Positions 38,751 to 47,467 of a stretch of DNA of 64,000 bases are shown here, piece by piece. Numbering within the stretch: the first letter of the stretch is position 1; each line of letters begins with the position of its first letter. Made by a program: the position numbers and the translations under genes. Under the pieces are notes generated by a model that worked only from the letters and a program-made list of their open reading frames with translations, ran no database searches and was not told where the DNA came from. Origin of the DNA: Saprospiraceae bacterium (GTDB lineage: Bacteria > Bacteroidota > Bacteroidia > Chitinophagales > Saprospiraceae); contig JADJVN010000006.1 in NCBI GenBank assembly GCA_016710585.1, positions 124,001 to 188,000 of the forward strand. The letters run 5' to 3'.

Positions 38751-40512
38751 TAGGCTAATAAGTCATTTAAAAGTGTAGTAATGTCTTTTTCTAATGTCAC
38801 TATTTCATTTTTCACCTCTTCACTTGGTCTTAAGCCTTTAAACTCAAAAAAGTATTTAGTAAAATTTATTTCATAACCTATCCTTGTTTTATCATAGTCA
38901 ATCCAGGCATTAGGTACATGAGGTAATACTTCCTTTGCAAAGTATTCTTCTATATCATATTTCAGATCAATATTTTCTTTACTTCTTTTTCTACTATCTG
39001 GTTTGAGGTTTCCCTTTCTGTCATAAAATTGTTTCCCCTTTTCGTTATATTCTGGCTGCTCCACTGTGATTTGGTAATACCCGAAATCATCGTTGTCGTA
39101 AACTTTACTATAAGCTCCTTCTTGAAAACTGGTATAGATTTCAACTAATTTTTCAATATGAAAAGATTCAATCTTGTTCCGCTTATTGCCCAGGCTACGC
39201 TTTTCAGGGCGGCAAAAACCTTCTATGCCGTTGCCTTTGTCTTCCGGTACATTGGCATTAATTAGTTGCACTTTACCCTTGCGGTGCTTTGGTTTATTGT
39301 TATTCAAAACCAGATGTAAGTATTGATACCGGTGTTATAGAAAAGGTCTTTAGGTAAAGCAATAATACAATCAAGCCAATCATTACTGATTATCCATTTC
39401 CGAATATCACTTTCGCCACCACCTGCATTACCTGTAAACAGTGGGGAACCATTGGTAACAACTGCAATTTTGCTACCTTCTCTTTCCATCTTGCTTATCA
39501 TGTGTTGCAAAAACAACAACTGCCCATCGCTTGTGCCCGGCAAACCTGCATAGAATCTACCTGCTGGGTTTGCACTTTCGTTTTGAATGTATTGAGCATC
39601 CTTGCTCCAGGTTACACCATAAGGTGGGTTCGCAAGCATGTAGTGGAAATGCTTATCAGGAAAGCGGTCTTCTGTAAATGTGTTTCCATGACGGATGTTA
39701 TCTGCATTTTCACCAGTGATTAATGCTTCTGATTTAGCAATAGCATAAGACTGTTCATTAATCTCTTGTCCGTATGTTTTTATTTCAGGCTTGTTTTTGC
39801 TATCAACCAATAGTTCATCCAACACATAATTTTTTGCCAGATTAATCATACCACCTGTACCTAAAGTAGGGTCATAGATTGTACGAATAATGCCAGGCTG
39901 TGAGAGAATATCTTTCTCTGTACTGAAAACAATCTTTATCATCAACTCAATAACATCTCGAGGTGTAAAGTGATCACCCGCTGTTTCATTGCTTTGCTCG
40001 TTTGATATACGAATGAGTTCCTCAAAGATGTAACCCATATTATGGTTATCAACTTTGCTTGTATGCAAATCCACCTGTGAGATTGCATCAATCATCTGAT
40101 AAAGCAATTTATTCTTTACCAGCCTTGCAATCACTTTATCAAACTGGAAGTTGTCGATAATATCTCTCACCTCTTTATTGAAACCATTGAGGTAATTATT
40201 GAAATCAATTTCAACTGTTTTTGGATTCTCCTTCAAAGTCTCCAACGTATGCTTTGAAGTATTATAGAATTGCAAGCCACCGGCAGCTTTACGGAGAATT
40301 GGGTCCAATTTATCCTCACTTACCTTTTCCTTAAAGTTTTCATAAGCAGCCCTCACTTTTGCATTTACAGGGTCGAGGATACAGTCTAACCTGCGAACAA
40401 CCACAAACGGCAGCAGCACATCGCCTATCTCATTTTTCTTGAACACATTCCAAAGCACCTTATCGGTTATCTGGAAAATGAAGCTTACATCAACTTTATT
40501 ATTATTAGCCAT
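38750..40512 (-). CDS. hsdM: Type I DNA methyltransferase subunit (one frameshift)
   Basis: ORFs 39,304-40,512 and 38,750-39,307 join at GINTYIW|(F/V)LNNNKPKHRKG when one base is added to the GGTTTT run (39,306-39,311 on the plus strand), giving ~587 residues. N6-adenine methylase motifs: DPTLGTGGMI (SAM), LANPPYGV (catalytic NPPY), HFTPRDVIELM. First gene of the hsdM-hsdS-rmuC-hsdR-helicase-pAgo operon. Its leader holds the shared palindrome and a -7 box 34 bases upstream. The C-terminal piece contains the family's helical tail (NEIVTLEKDITTLLNDLLA). Confidence 0.92.
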
Positions 40513-40545
40513 TTCTTAATTTTTTGTTCTTTTCGTTTGACAATA

Positions 40546-40579
40546 CAAAGTAATTACCTAACAGTGCAGTGGTTCTGCA
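40546..40579 (-). promoter_or_regulatory. Operator/promoter of the hsd-pAgo operon
   Basis: TGCAG-TGGTT-CTGCA (40,565-40,579), centre 40,572. On the minus strand TTACTTTG (40,546-40,553), identical to the retron's box, has its last G exactly 26 nt from the centre. Confidence 0.75.
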
Positions 40580-40594
40580 TTCTTATATTTATTT

Positions 40595-41644
40595 TCAGAC
40601 ATCATTGATTAAGCGGTTTTTTAAACTCTTATCTGCGTTACAATCGCCTAATATTCTATTATTTACAGTTGCCCCGGAATTGGCAATGAACTGGCGAACG
40701 GATTGACACTTACTTTTTAGCTGGAGCAATATTGATTCAGCAGCCATATAATCTGTATCGCCTTCTTGCGGTTCTACTCTTGCAAATAATCTATCGCAGC
40801 GGAAGTCATTATCACTTCTTACTGTTTTACCATCACTAACCCTGAACACCGCAAAGCCTTTATCGCAAGTTGCATTGATGTAATTAAGAATGAGTTTACG
40901 CTTGTGAAGTGTTTGAGTAAAAACGATTTCAAAAACAATCGGATAAGGACGCAGGGCAACTATCGCTGCTTTCAATTCACCGGCTAACCTTTCACACCAT
41001 TCTTTAGACTTTGGAGGCTTGCCTACTTCCGGATTGTCATTGGATAAAATAGTTAAATGATAAGGGATGCTAAGATTAGCAGGAAGGAATGCATTCACTA
41101 ATTGAATAACATTTGACTTACCCACAACATGTCCGTTTTCTTCATTGCTAAAAAGGTAATCATCCGTAATTACCATTGCATTTGATGGCGGTAATGAAAA
41201 GCTCACAAGATTCTGCCATCCTTTAATAGTTTGATTTTCAAAAACGGAATCTTTTGGAAGATCCTTAAAAAATGAACCTTTCAAAATGTTATCTTCTATA
41301 GCCTCATTGCCATGTACGATTACACCAAAAGCAGATTGAATTGCATCAGCATCAGCCTTAGAGTAATTCAAGAAAAAAGCTGACCGTGGTTTATCGGCTA
41401 TTACCTTGTTGTCTTCATAAATTGAATCGAAAAACTCTTTTAATGCAATAGGACTTCTTCCGCCATTGGCCATAATAAACTCAAAGATTGGCGTTCCTTG
41501 TAATTCTTCAGAAGCCAATTCTTCATCTGTCATATTTAAGCAAACCTCTGAATGATTGCAGAAGATATTAAACCAATGAGGGGCTTGGTCGTTAAAAACA
41601 ACTATGTTTTCAAATATGTCCTTTTCAGCGTAAACAGTAAACAT
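40595..41644 (-). CDS. Unknown partner of the AAA ATPase (putative effector)
   Basis: 349 residues, no family recognised. A mixed alpha/beta protein without signal peptide or TM helix. Features: acidic N-terminal region (ELASEELQGTPIFEFIM), SAFFLNYSKADADAIQ, LPPSNAMVITDDYLF, a central LTILSNDN, and a C-terminal half with HKRKLILNYINATC and CDRLFARVEPQEGDTDY. It starts on the stop of the ATPase gene (TGATG), so the two are made together. ATPase + unknown protein pairs of this kind are usually defence modules in which this protein would be the toxic or nucleolytic part (inference). Confidence 0.6.
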   Translation of the reverse strand: MFTVYAEKDIFENIVVFNDQAPHWFNIFCNHSEVCLNMTDEELASEELQGTPIFEFIMANGGRSPIALKEFFDSIYEDNKVIADKPRSAFFLNYSKADADAIQSAFGVIVHGNEAIEDNILKGSFFKDLPKDSVFENQTIKGWQNLVSFSLPPSNAMVITDDYLFSNEENGHVVGKSNVIQLVNAFLPANLSIPYHLTILSNDNPEVGKPPKSKEWCERLAGELKAAIVALRPYPIVFEIVFTQTLHKRKLILNYINATCDKGFAVFRVSDGKTVRSDNDFRCDRLFARVEPQEGDTDYMAAESILLQLKSKCQSVRQFIANSGATVNNRILGDCNADKSLKNRLINDV

Positions 41645-43254
41645 CAGGCTTTCTTTTGGCGTTTAAGTTTTAATAATTCAAGAGTGCTTGAAGAAGCTTC
41701 ATCAAAAAAGCCATCGCCAAAATTCCTGTTGAAAGACCCATCTTCCTGGTATTCTAATTTGTAAGGCATCTGCTGAATATCCTTTGGAAAATAATGAACG
41801 CAAAATGGGTTTTCATTTGGTGCAACTTCAAATTCATTAATTGCAACAATAACCTGCGACCTTCTCAAAATATATTCAGAGTGAGTTTCAATAATAAAAT
41901 TCAGATTAAAAGGCGGTTGGTTTACATATAGAAACAAATCAGCCAACTTACTTTGGAGTGCTGGGTGTAGATTTAACTCTGGTTCTTCTATGATTACAGT
42001 GGTTTTGTCAATCAATCTGTAATTAGATGAATCTTGTCTAACTTCTTTTCCTTCCACAATACGAGTTATTGTAGAGTTCTTTTCAGCAATCCTTATTCGC
42101 TTTATAACGCAGGCTATTCTCATTATAAGAAGCATTGCCTGAATAGAGCCCATTCCTTTATCTGCCAAATGAATCTCTGTATTATTAGAACGAATTTTCA
42201 TCTCGTAAGCCTCACCAGCATGCATTGAAATAGTGAAATCGTCACCTACTTCAAATTCCTGCATCCATTTTAGCACAAAACGGTGCTCTTCTTCACCATA
42301 AGCAATATTGAGTTGTTTATATTCATGTATAGCTTGTGCCAAAGCATTATTCTTATCACGAATTGCAAACAAAGCAGATTGTTTTGCAGGATTGGCCCCC
42401 ATATACGCAATGGAAAAATCATTCATTAAAGTCATAAAATGACTGAAAGAAGATTCAATAAATATTGGATCAAGTTCTTTCAAGGCTCTTAAATCTTCAA
42501 ATCTTTCTGATGGCGTTTCACCACTTTGAACATTAAGAAACTCTCTTTCGTATTGTGAAATTGAGTGAATGAGCAAACCGTCAACAATTTCAGTCAATGA
42601 GTTTACATTACCAAAGTCTTCATCTAATGAGAATAAAATAGTATCCTGATTAGGGTCCTTTACTTCTTGATAGACACCTGCCAGCTTTTCATGCAGGTTC
42701 TCCAACCTTGAAACAAGTTCTATATACTCTTTACTCGTCTTTTTTAAACCAGGTTCTTCAAGCTGTTTTTTTGTCTCACTTACTTGTGCTTCTAAATCAG
42801 CAATAAAACCTTGTGCTGCTTTACCTACTTGCTGGTTTCTACTCTTAACTATTCTAATAAACCTATTCTGTATATTAAAAATAAAACTCAGCTTGTTGTC
42901 AAGGTCGGTAATGGTTAGTGAATGAACATTTGCAAATGCTTTATCATCTTCTCCGGTTACTGTAATTTCGATTAGGTAGTTCTCAATCTCTTGTGTAAAA
43001 TGAATGAAATTTTCATTGGCATGTAGATTTTTTGCTTTATCATAGGTTATAATATTCGCATTTTCCAAAACATTGTTGCCGAATGATAATGTATCAATAT
43101 TGCTTGACTTAAAATAGTTATCAATAAGCAATAGTGCTTTTACCAAAGTCGACTTCCCTGCATTATTCCTCCCCACAAGAAAGGTGATACCCCTGTATTC
43201 AAGTGGTTCAAAAGATTGAAACCGTCTGAAATTTTTAAATCCAATTTTATTCAT
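41644..43254 (-). CDS. AAA ATPase of OLD/ABC type (defence module)
   Basis: Start at 43,254 (MNKIGFKNFRRF); the ORF's 13 extra N-terminal codons lie in the promoter region. 536 residues. Walker A GRNNAGKST at 28-36, a central coiled-coil insertion (EAQVSETKKQLEEPGLKKTSKEYIELVSRLENLHEK, about 155-190), a signature-like DKGMGSIQAML, Walker B VIIEEPELNLHP and the H-loop ETHSEYILRR. No TOPRIM domain follows, so it resembles ATPases of two-gene systems (Septu/PARIS-like organisation) more than full OLD nucleases. Likely senses phage and gates the downstream partner. Confidence 0.8.
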   Translation of the reverse strand: MNKIGFKNFRRFQSFEPLEYRGITFLVGRNNAGKSTLVKALLLIDNYFKSSNIDTLSFGNNVLENANIITYDKAKNLHANENFIHFTQEIENYLIEITVTGEDDKAFANVHSLTITDLDNKLSFIFNIQNRFIRIVKSRNQQVGKAAQGFIADLEAQVSETKKQLEEPGLKKTSKEYIELVSRLENLHEKLAGVYQEVKDPNQDTILFSLDEDFGNVNSLTEIVDGLLIHSISQYEREFLNVQSGETPSERFEDLRALKELDPIFIESSFSHFMTLMNDFSIAYMGANPAKQSALFAIRDKNNALAQAIHEYKQLNIAYGEEEHRFVLKWMQEFEVGDDFTISMHAGEAYEMKIRSNNTEIHLADKGMGSIQAMLLIMRIACVIKRIRIAEKNSTITRIVEGKEVRQDSSNYRLIDKTTVIIEEPELNLHPALQSKLADLFLYVNQPPFNLNFIIETHSEYILRRSQVIVAINEFEVAPNENPFCVHYFPKDIQQMPYKLEYQEDGSFNRNFGDGFFDEASSSTLELLKLKRQKKA

Positions 43255-43258
43255 GATG

Positions 43259-43293
43259 CAAATTTTATGCTTTAGTGTGCAGCTTATCTGCAC
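43259..43293 (-). promoter_or_regulatory. Operator/promoter of the ATPase-effector pair
   Basis: GTGCAG-CTTAT-CTGCAC (43,277-43,293), core centre 43,285, lies inside the 3' end of the WYL gene. On the minus strand the TTTG ending at 43,259 is exactly 26 nt from the centre. The ATG follows five bases later, so this mRNA may be leaderless. Confidence 0.7.
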
Positions 43294-44308
43294 TCTTATT
43301 TTTATAGTTGTTATTTATTAATTCAATTCTCTTTTTGATTTTCTCTCTCAATGATTTAGGTTGTAGCACTTCCAATCCTTCGCCATAAGAAAGAATCAGT
43401 GATTCCAGTTCATAATTAGGAATTAAATCAAGTGAAACAAGCGTATGTGATGCACCTTGTTCTTTCACTTTTTGTGAACCGTGAATTGGTTTAGTTTGTA
43501 TGTATGGAAAAAGGAGGTTGCTAACTTTCAATACTATATTTTGTACAACTCCTTCATTACTTAATGTAACACCAACTATATCTTCAAAGTATTCATTAAA
43601 ATCAATTGACTTATTAGGGATGAATTTCTTTTTACTTTCCTGAATTGTTGTAATTCTATCTAATGCAAGGTTCATGATAAACTGACTTACATCATTCTTT
43701 CCAAACACATACCACCTATTGTTGTATTGCTTTAAAAAATAGGGGTGAAAAACAATTTCCTGGTTAGCATCCTGCTTGAAACTTTTATATTCTATATTAA
43801 TCGCTTTTTTGTATAAAATCGAATTGTAGATTGGTGTGATGTGTTCTAATCCTTTTAAATAATTGTTCTGATCAAATTCAATTATTTTATCAGCATTATG
43901 AGATAAACCTAAACCAGAATCTAAACGTGCAGAAATTTCATCCACCCATTCAAACTGAGGCATTCCTTTAAAACGTGACAACGTCAATAGAGCCTCCTTT
44001 AACTGATTCTCTTCGGTTTCATTTAAAGGTTGGTTATTTATTGAAAATGATTTGTCCGAATAACGGTAATAAACTTTATGTCCTTCTCTATTGTGCTCTA
44101 AAGGAATATTCCACCCTTGTGGACTTTCCATGAATTTTATATCTTCGAAAATTTGCCTCCGTTTTATCCCTATATCAGTTCTTGTAAATTCATAAATGGA
44201 ATTATTACATGCTTCAATCAAGTCCTCTATATAATACCTGCGCCCCGGATTGCGGAAGCATTTATCCAGGGTCTGGTATCTAATTATTGCATGTTTATTT
44301 GTTGCCAC
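43265..44308 (-). CDS. WYL-domain transcription regulator (ATPase side)
   Basis: 347 residues with a GTG start overlapping the stop of the XRE gene (TAGTG). Clearly paralogous to the 26,136-27,149 protein along its whole length (KHAIIRYQTLDKCFRNPGRRYY, KRRQIFEDIKFMES, FSINNQPLNETEENQL, FHPYFLKQYNNRWYVFGKN). Winged HTH plus WYL plus C-terminal extension, as in defence-operon repressors of the BrxR/CapW kind. The operator for the next operon overlaps its last codons. Two such regulators with one operator type suggest shared or cross-regulation. Confidence 0.85.
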   Translation of the reverse strand: MATNKHAIIRYQTLDKCFRNPGRRYYIEDLIEACNNSIYEFTRTDIGIKRRQIFEDIKFMESPQGWNIPLEHNREGHKVYYRYSDKSFSINNQPLNETEENQLKEALLTLSRFKGMPQFEWVDEISARLDSGLGLSHNADKIIEFDQNNYLKGLEHITPIYNSILYKKAINIEYKSFKQDANQEIVFHPYFLKQYNNRWYVFGKNDVSQFIMNLALDRITTIQESKKKFIPNKSIDFNEYFEDIVGVTLSNEGVVQNIVLKVSNLLFPYIQTKPIHGSQKVKEQGASHTLVSLDLIPNYELESLILSYGEGLEVLQPKSLREKIKKRIELINNNYKNKSADKLHTKA

Positions 44309-44616
44309 TATTTTCCCTTTTTCTTTCTATTGCTAATAATTTCTTTCTCTGCAACCTGCATTGCTTTTAAGGCAACATCTTCGTCATTGGTAACTTCAAT
44401 GATTTGGTCAGCAACCCAAAACGTTAAGAGTTCATCTTTTTCAACTTTGAGAATATCTGCTAAGATTGTTATCTGTTCCCGTTTCAATTGCCGGAGCCCC
44501 TTTTCAATTTTACTCAGTTGAGCCGTGTCCATTTCAAGCAATGGTGCAACCTGCCGCAAATACAAATTTTGCTTCTCCCTGAGTGTCCTTACTCTCTCAC
44601 CAAATTGACTTTTCAT
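44308..44616 (-). CDS. XRE-family HTH regulator
   Basis: 102 residues. The HTH (about 5-65) reads GERVRTLREKQNLYLRQVAPLLEMDTAQLSKIEKGLRQ. The C-terminal helix probably dimerises. It is coupled to the WYL gene by a TAGTG overlap. The perfect palindrome TTGAC-TT-GTCAA lies between its -7 box and ATG, so autoregulation is likely. Confidence 0.85.
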   Translation of the reverse strand: MKSQFGERVRTLREKQNLYLRQVAPLLEMDTAQLSKIEKGLRQLKREQITILADILKVEKDELLTFWVADQIIEVTNDEDVALKAMQVAEKEIISNRKKKGK

Positions 44617-44626
44617 CGTTTTATTA

Positions 44627-44653
44627 TTGACTTGTCAAATATTGGCAAATATA
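44627..44653 (-). promoter_or_regulatory. Promoter and palindrome before the XRE-WYL operon
   Basis: TATATTTG on the minus strand (44,646-44,653) is a consensus -7 box. TTGACTTGTCAA (44,627-44,638) is a palindrome with a two-base centre, between the box and the XRE start, unlike the TGCAG operators, so probably the XRE protein's own site. Confidence 0.55.
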
Positions 44654-44692
44654 AGAAAAGAAAAGCAAGTATTACTAACAAAAATAGCAATG

Positions 44693-44725
44693 TGCAAAAC
44701 TTGCAAAGTCTGCAAACAATGCAAA
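44693..44725. repeat. Four TGCAAA repeats with 9-bp period
   Basis: TGCAAA occurs at 44,693, 44,702, 44,711 and 44,720, exactly 9 bases apart, in the gap between the XRE promoter and the 3' end of the VirE-N/DUF3987 gene. Iteron-like, or an array of binding sites. In one plus-strand frame it reads as CK-x repeats, but that ORF is antisense to a real gene and unlikely to be used. Confidence 0.4.
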
Positions 44726-44776
44726 AACCCCATCCGTTTGGCAGTATGGGGAGCAATGCAGGAAAGGGAAATGTGC

Positions 44777-47026
44777 TTAGATTTTGCGGTAATGCCCTGC
44801 CTTCAGCTTTTCCAAAGCCTTGCCGGTGGCATTGTGGAGAATATCATCCACGGTACGGGCAGAAAGCTGAAACTGTTTGCCGGTTTCAACGGCTTGTTGG
44901 CGGGTAAATTCTGCCGGTAAAGTATCAAAGAATTTGCGTTTGCTGTCGCCTGTTTTGAATTGGGTGGCTTCGCTTTGTTTTGGCAGGTTGTTGAACATTA
45001 AAATACTGTGGTGGAGGTAGATTTCGGCCAACCGCAAAGCGGTGCTGAAATCTTCATCGGTGCAAACTACCTGGTTTGCTGCCTCTCCGTTTTCAAATTT
45101 CCGCAAGGCGGTAAATAGCATTGCCATACGGTACAGGATCAAGCCCAAGCGTTTTACAATACTGGCGGCTTCTTCGGCTGTGAACATGGTTACTTCATTG
45201 AGCCATGCCTCACAGGTTTGGTTTAGCTGTTGCCATTGCTGATTGGTTAGGGTTACGATGGTTTCTTCCCGTTGCAGGAACTGGACCATGTTAAACACTT
45301 TTAAGGACAGTACTTTGAAATGCTCGGTGAGGTTGATGTTATTGGCATTGGGGGAAACGTCTTTCCATTTTTGCTCCACCTTAAAAGCATAGAAAATGAA
45401 ACGGCTGAATAAGCCATCTTCGGAAGAAGATATTAAGCCCGTTACCTGATTGGGTGTACCGGATAAAGCAATAGACAAGCTGGGTGCATTTACCTCTGTA
45501 AATTCATTGTTGCCTTTCCGGGAACTGGAAAGCCTTTCGTGATGAAACGATTTGCGAAGCATATCGGAATAGGAACCCCACTCTTGTTTAAATACATTGC
45601 CCAGGGTGTCGGCTTCTGTTTCGCAAATAATGCCTGTGCCTTCGTTCTGCTCCAAGTGCCAAAGGATTTTTGCATAGCTTGTATTTGCCGGAATGTACAC
45701 CACTTTAAAAGTGGGTTTGGTGGGCTGTTCTTCGGTGGAGGTGTCGCCTTTTTTCTTGCTGCTGATTTTTTGCTTGTGTTCGGATAGTTCCTGATTGTAT
45801 TGCGATTCTGCTTCACGGCTTGCTTTCAGTACAAAGCTGTGGTATTCGTCTGCCAGCATCTTTGCGAATTTCAATGCACCTTTTCCACTGGCGGCAGGGG
45901 CAATGGCAAATGAAAAAACATTCGGGAAAACTTCGTTACCTGCATACACTCCTTTTACACCGGGCAAACATCCGCTGAGAATTGCCAATGCTCCTGTAAG
46001 AAAAACATCCCGTTCTCTTTCATCGGTAAATGCCATTGCACCGTGCTGCAATATTTCAGGCATTTGCAAATACAGTTCTTCGGGAATGGTTGGAGTGGCT
46101 TTTAAATAGTCTTCCTGTGGTGTTTGCTGTTCTGTACTTTGCAGCTTTGCAGTGTTTGCAAACTTTGCAAACTCGGGTTTGTGGTGGGAGTAAACACTTT
46201 TTACTGCCTCTTTAATTTCTCTTTCAGGTAGGTCAAAATGTTGCGTACATAAAAGTTCAGTATCGGACTGCGATAAACCAGCTCGGTTGCAATTAGAAGC
46301 AAGCCGATAAATATAATTGTTCCTGTTTCCATCGGTGTATTGGGTTTTTTGATTGGTGAATTGAATTTGTTGATTGAAAATAAAAGCGATGTTCAGATCC
46401 TCTTCGGGTTCTTCCTGAACTGGTGGGATTACTGGCTGTGCTTTTGGCTGCACTTCCGGTTGGGTGAAGATTTCAGGCAACTGTACTTTGAACTTCTCGT
46501 TACGGATGTTCTTAAACAGCCCAGGGTGATAACTCATAAAGCAAAGCCTTGTGATGTCCTTGCAGCTTGGGTCTGCTTTTAAACCTGTTGCATCTTCGTA
46601 ATGCTTCTGCACCTGCAAATAGGCAATGTCGTGGTGTTCAATTTCAGTATTCACCTCAATGAACACTTTAAGGCCGTTACCGCTTGGGCTGATAAAGCAT
46701 AAGAAGGTGTAAGGGATTTCAGCAATGACTTTGAAAGCTGCATCCAACTGTTCCGGTGTCAGCTTGTCAAAATCAAGATGCACAAAGCCGCTGTACATTT
46801 CAAGGAAAGGCATTTGCCTTTTCTCGCTGAATACTGCGGATGGAGTGAAGGCCAACAATTGCTTTTTCTTATTGGCAGCTTCTTCCGTTTTGCCTTGTTC
46901 CAGCAATGCCCTGATTTCTTCTACCTCCGCTTTGTATTTGCCGGAGGCAATATCATTGGCTATTAAAAGCAATGATTTCTTTTCCACCGGCACGGTGAAA
47001 TTTTTAAATATGGTACTTGATGCCAT
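44777..47026 (-). CDS. VirE N-terminal domain / DUF3987 protein
   Basis: 749 residues. The N-terminal BT4734/VirE-N (primase-like) part reads MYSGFVHLDFDKLTPEQLDAAFKVIAEIPYTFLCFISPSGNGLKVFIEV and includes DITRLCFMSYHP. The central-to-C-terminal DUF3987 part includes ERERDVFLTGALAILSGCLPG, SFAIAPAASGKGALKFAKML (P-loop-like) and IICETEADTLGNVFKQEWG. Such proteins occur on Bacteroidota integrative elements and are thought to help replicate the excised DNA. It follows the HTH gene in the same direction, in the integrase-proximal core of the element. Confidence 0.85.
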   Translation of the reverse strand: MASSTIFKNFTVPVEKKSLLLIANDIASGKYKAEVEEIRALLEQGKTEEAANKKKQLLAFTPSAVFSEKRQMPFLEMYSGFVHLDFDKLTPEQLDAAFKVIAEIPYTFLCFISPSGNGLKVFIEVNTEIEHHDIAYLQVQKHYEDATGLKADPSCKDITRLCFMSYHPGLFKNIRNEKFKVQLPEIFTQPEVQPKAQPVIPPVQEEPEEDLNIAFIFNQQIQFTNQKTQYTDGNRNNYIYRLASNCNRAGLSQSDTELLCTQHFDLPEREIKEAVKSVYSHHKPEFAKFANTAKLQSTEQQTPQEDYLKATPTIPEELYLQMPEILQHGAMAFTDERERDVFLTGALAILSGCLPGVKGVYAGNEVFPNVFSFAIAPAASGKGALKFAKMLADEYHSFVLKASREAESQYNQELSEHKQKISSKKKGDTSTEEQPTKPTFKVVYIPANTSYAKILWHLEQNEGTGIICETEADTLGNVFKQEWGSYSDMLRKSFHHERLSSSRKGNNEFTEVNAPSLSIALSGTPNQVTGLISSSEDGLFSRFIFYAFKVEQKWKDVSPNANNINLTEHFKVLSLKVFNMVQFLQREETIVTLTNQQWQQLNQTCEAWLNEVTMFTAEEAASIVKRLGLILYRMAMLFTALRKFENGEAANQVVCTDEDFSTALRLAEIYLHHSILMFNNLPKQSEATQFKTGDSKRKFFDTLPAEFTRQQAVETGKQFQLSARTVDDILHNATGKALEKLKAGHYRKI

Positions 47027-47056
47027 TGTTCTGTTCTTTCAGTTAATAAAAAAATC

Positions 47057-47362
47057 CTACTTCTTGCGTTTGTTGCGGATAACATAATCGGCAGCCATCT
47101 GATCAATTTCATCTGCTGCTGATTTGCGGTTACGTTGTAACCAGGTATCCAACTCCTCCCGTTTGAAGTAGAGTTTTTTGCCCTGAGGACAGAAATGGGG
47201 AATGTGCTTTGTACTGGTAAGTTTGTACAAATGCGATGGGCTTACATCTAAATATTTGCAAGCCTCATTAAAGTTCAGTACTGTTTTTTGTAACAGGTTT
47301 TGCTCATCCAGCTTGTTAGCGATTTCGGTGAGCTTGTCTAAGATTAATTCTTCGTGTGCCAT
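47057..47362 (-). CDS. HTH_17 (excisionase-type) DNA-binding protein
   Basis: 101 residues. An N-terminal coiled segment, then the MerR-like HTH: LNFNEACKYLDVSPSHLYKLTSTKHIPHFCPQGKKLYFKREELDTWL. This helix-turn-helix family acts in excision or in transcription control of Bacteroidota elements. It lies just upstream of the VirE-N/DUF3987 gene. Confidence 0.82.
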   Translation of the reverse strand: MAHEELILDKLTEIANKLDEQNLLQKTVLNFNEACKYLDVSPSHLYKLTSTKHIPHFCPQGKKLYFKREELDTWLQRNRKSAADEIDQMAADYVIRNKRKK

Positions 47363-47467
47363 CTTTTTTTATTTTAATGAATGATGGCACAAACCTCTTA
47401 AATGCAAGAGGGGCAATGGTTAAGGGGTTAATCCCTTACTCACATTACTGAATAATCTTAATGTTTT

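Noticed and set aside
43254..43293. ATG at 43,293 as the start of the AAA ATPase
   Set aside because: It lies inside the operator upstream of the -7 box; MNKIGFKNF at 43,254 is the normal start of such ATPases.
44627..44920. Plus-strand ORF starting with a CxxCxxCxxC-like motif
   Set aside because: The Cys pattern comes from the 9-bp TGCAAA repeat, and most of the ORF is antisense to the VirE-N/DUF3987 gene.
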